IMG/VR virus record: IMGVR_UViG_3300008258_000030 | Location: 1 to 37,023 of that record | Direction: 5' to 3' (one strand) | Length of the DNA: 37,023 bases | Source: a virus | In this document: positions 35,175 to 37,023 of the stretch, piece after piece | How the letters are laid out: every line of letters starts with the position of its first letter | How positions within the stretch are numbered: position 1 is the first letter of the stretch | Translations under genes and position numbers: made by a program | The notes under the pieces: model-generated | Database searches by the model: none | Told to the model about the DNA's origin: nothing | The model's input: the letters and a program-made list of their open reading frames with translations, nothing else

Positions 35175-36152
35175 TTATTTTTTGTTCTTTCCAAGTGCAG
35201 AAGGATCTGCAGTTGCAGAAGCACCGATGCGAGCAATATCTGGTAGAGAACCACCAAACACATACGAACCGACGTGCTTCAATTCCATCCAAGGGCATAG
35301 CCATACATGCATGCCAGCATTGCGAACCCACTGACAGAACATATAGTCTTCAGAGAGGTAACGCTTCGAGTAATCCTTCAGCAGACCATTGTTCGGATCT
35401 TGCACGAATGCCAAGATCTCTTCGGCCTTTGCCTTCGGATTCTTCTCGAGGAATTCCTTGAGTTCAGCATTGATGTTCGTACGCTTATGATCGATAGGTG
35501 TATCGAAGAATGCCATGATCTCGCGGCTACCATCAAAGTGTTCAGTACGAACGTGATCTGGCTTATAGAACTGCTGAGGATAGGCTTCTTGGAACTTCTC
35601 GAAGGTGTTGCGGCGAATCATCATGAAACCTGTGCCAGCTTCAAGCACTTCGACTGGTTCGCCGAGAGGAATTTCATTGGTCGTGCCAGTCGGATTGAAG
35701 ACGTAGTCACCTACATACTTCTCAAGATCATTTGGATTCTCGTCAGCCATACCCTTGTCGACGGCAACTTTGATCTTTTCCCAGCTAATGCACTTCTTCG
35801 GATATGGACCAGCGATAATATCGTAGTTATCTTCAGTTGCATCTGGATTTTGTAGAGCGAGAAGAGCGATCACGTCATTTGGATTGAATCCAATGTCTGA
35901 GTCGATGAACATCAAGTGAGTATCACCTGAACGCATGAACTCATCAGCACAGTAGTTACGTGCGCGAGTAATCAGAGACTCATTGAAGAGGAAGTAGAAT
36001 CTGACTTGAATTCCATAGTGTGTGCAGAGTGCCGAGAGATCTGCGATTGAGCGGGTAAACATACCTGCACATTGTCCACCATACATTGGCGCGGCGATAA
36101 AGAGCTTGCGCTTACGTAGCTCTTCCATTGGAACATTAATTTCAATACCCAT
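35175..36152 (-). CDS. GT-A-like glycosyltransferase family protein
   Basis: 325 residues. A nucleotide-sugar-type fold with DSD (84-86) in HLMFIDSDIGF, a DxD metal site, and TGFMMIRRNTFE later. Similar proteins occur in T4-like and cyanophages. Could modify phage DNA, capsid or host surface; target not visible. Ribosome site AAGGATTAATA. Confidence 0.8.
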   Translation of the reverse strand: MGIEINVPMEELRKRKLFIAAPMYGGQCAGMFTRSIADLSALCTHYGIQVRFYFLFNESLITRARNYCADEFMRSGDTHLMFIDSDIGFNPNDVIALLALQNPDATEDNYDIIAGPYPKKCISWEKIKVAVDKGMADENPNDLEKYVGDYVFNPTGTTNEIPLGEPVEVLEAGTGFMMIRRNTFEKFQEAYPQQFYKPDHVRTEHFDGSREIMAFFDTPIDHKRTNINAELKEFLEKNPKAKAEEILAFVQDPNNGLLKDYSKRYLSEDYMFCQWVRNAGMHVWLCPWMELKHVGSYVFGGSLPDIARIGASATADPSALGKNKK

Positions 36153-36154
36153 TA

Positions 36155-36604
36155 TTAATCCTTATATTCAGTGTCGTGTACGTGGAGTTGCATGATGGCG
36201 TAGTGAATAACCTTCATGAGGTCCTTTCGCCATTCTTTTGGATCGCCTTTGCGACCATATCGTTGCGTATACTTCATCATATTCCCGATGTTGAAACCAG
36301 TACCATGACCGGCGTCAATGATGAATTCTGTTGCTTGAAATTTATTTCGGGAATAATGCTGAGCGTAGGTAGCATCGACGTAAGACTGAATTTGTTTAAT
36401 CAATTCGCCTTCATTGTATTTATAATCAATGAGATGCTTCGCTGGAAAACCAGGAATAAAAGTTTCAGCTGTTCCCATGTTACCCTTAAGGCCGGTAGTT
36501 GGGGCCATTTTACCTGGAAGGCTGGTAATAGACAAGGTAGATCCGTGTCCTACTACTTCGTGCTTTGGGACTGGAAATCCCATCACGTTTTCATTATCAC
36601 TCAT
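36155..36604 (-). CDS. DUF3310 (SaV-like) protein
   Basis: 149 residues. The C-terminal block FNIGNMMKYTQRYGRKGDPKEW fits DUF3310 (typical FNLGNAIKYxxRxGxKG), a small family related to T7 gp1.7-type nucleotide metabolism proteins. The N-terminal 60 residues look disordered. Overlaps its upstream gene by 4 bp. Confidence 0.8.
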   Translation of the reverse strand: MSDNENVMGFPVPKHEVVGHGSTLSITSLPGKMAPTTGLKGNMGTAETFIPGFPAKHLIDYKYNEGELIKQIQSYVDATYAQHYSRNKFQATEFIIDAGHGTGFNIGNMMKYTQRYGRKGDPKEWRKDLMKVIHYAIMQLHVHDTEYKD

Positions 36605-37023
36605 GCAAAAAAGTCCTCTAGAGTTGCGGGTTTATTTTCAGATAGACCAGACCATTTACGGCCTTGCCAATGTGGATAAGATGCTCGTGAGAGATGAACC
36701 GACTTTGGTTTTTCCATGCATTCGAAGTCGAGCTCGCCTCTGTCATTGAGAAGCGGATCAACCCATTCGATGAAATTGACACTGCCTTGAGCACACAGCT
36801 TTCTCATCTCATCTTTAAAGGCGAGACGCACTGCGTTACGCTGATCCCAAGATCCGTAAAATGGTGTGCCTTTATAGTAGCCAGTTTTTGGAAGAACACG
36901 AGATTCATTCTCGATAGGAAGCAACTCGTATGCAGAGACCTTTGCAAGATCTAGTTGAGAGAGTTGTTCATAGTATCTATTCGCCAAATCTCGTGCTGCT
37001 TGTTCAGGATTTGGTTGCCGACA
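36601..37023 (-). CDS. SGNH-hydrolase-like protein (5' end outside window)
   Basis: 141 codons, open to the right edge, so the start is missing. The C-terminal region (RNAVRLAFKDEMRKLCAQG then FIEWVDPLLNDRGELDFE and a KPKSVHL motif) resembles the last part of SGNH/GDSL-type phage proteins, with His as the possible catalytic residue. The N-terminal GDS block is not in view, so the call is tentative. Confidence 0.45.
   Translation of the reverse strand, partial: CRQPNPEQAARDLANRYYEQLSQLDLAKVSAYELLPIENESRVLPKTGYYKGTPFYGSWDQRNAVRLAFKDEMRKLCAQGSVNFIEWVDPLLNDRGELDFECMEKPKSVHLSRASYPHWQGRKWSGLSENKPATLEDFFA

Noticed and set aside
36416-36423. TATAAATA inside the DUF3310 gene
   Set aside because: Internal to a coding region with no gene start nearby; likely chance.

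Overview
This window is a 37-kb piece of a T4-like (Tevenvirinae-related) myovirus genome. The evidence is the minus-strand replication block: sliding clamp gp45, clamp loader gp44/gp62, RegA, DnaB-type helicase gp41, a UvsX fragment, family-B DNA polymerase gp43 and an Rnl1-type RNA ligase. TATAAATA late promoters and a large tRNA array support this. Every protein gene is on the minus strand except one endolysin at 8.3-9.5 kb. The host cannot be named from sequence. A phage-encoded outer-membrane beta-barrel of alphaproteobacterial (sphingomonad-like) style, and curli-type secretion genes that need an outer membrane, point to a Gram-negative host, perhaps an alphaproteobacterium.

Layout in coordinate order (transcription runs mostly right to left). 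0-2.2 kb: RNA/DNA-end processing (phosphoesterase, a broken P-loop polynucleotide-kinase-like gene, RNA ligase with a hairpin leader). 2.2-8.2 kb: helicase, 5'-truncated uvsX, DNA polymerase. 8.3-9.5 kb: two-domain endolysin. 9.5-13.1 kb: accessory metabolism (2OG oxygenases, small heat-shock protein, dCMP deaminase, cytidylyltransferase, small membrane proteins, SprT-like protein). 13.1-20.4 kb: a compact operon starting at a late promoter, with two holin-like membrane proteins, CsgF, CsgG, a curlin-repeat protein, a FecR-domain protein, a curlin-repeat protein with an extra N-terminal module, and a CHASE2 adenylate cyclase. 20.4-24.4 kb: radical SAM/SPASM protein, small membrane proteins, cysteine-cluster protein, peroxiredoxin, outer-membrane barrel. 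24.4-30.6 kb: 25 tRNA genes or tRNA-like genes covering all 20 amino acids (the Tyr gene looks damaged), interleaved with small genes, purT, an RNase H-like gene and several apparently structured non-coding RNAs. 30.6-37 kb: small early genes, then regA-62-44-45, a glycosyltransferase, a DUF3310 protein and a partial SGNH-like protein.

Regulation is readable. Thirteen promoters share a palindromic -35 box TGTACA (TGTACT in one) spaced exactly 17 nt from a TA-starting -10 hexamer, mostly in front of early or small genes; one more has a near-consensus TTTACA/TATAAT. Five intergenic TATAAATA boxes mark late units: the curli operon, the heat-shock gene, the main tRNA block, the tRNA-Asn/ncRNA/barrel unit, and an RNA-only unit near 2.6 kb.

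Most interesting: the complete-looking phage curli (type VIII secretion) operon with its own cyclase and FecR protein; the family of closed-helix RNAs in and near the tRNA array; the shared promoter architecture; and two genes (a kinase and uvsX) both broken at the Walker A motif. All family calls come from reading the sequence; no database search was run.
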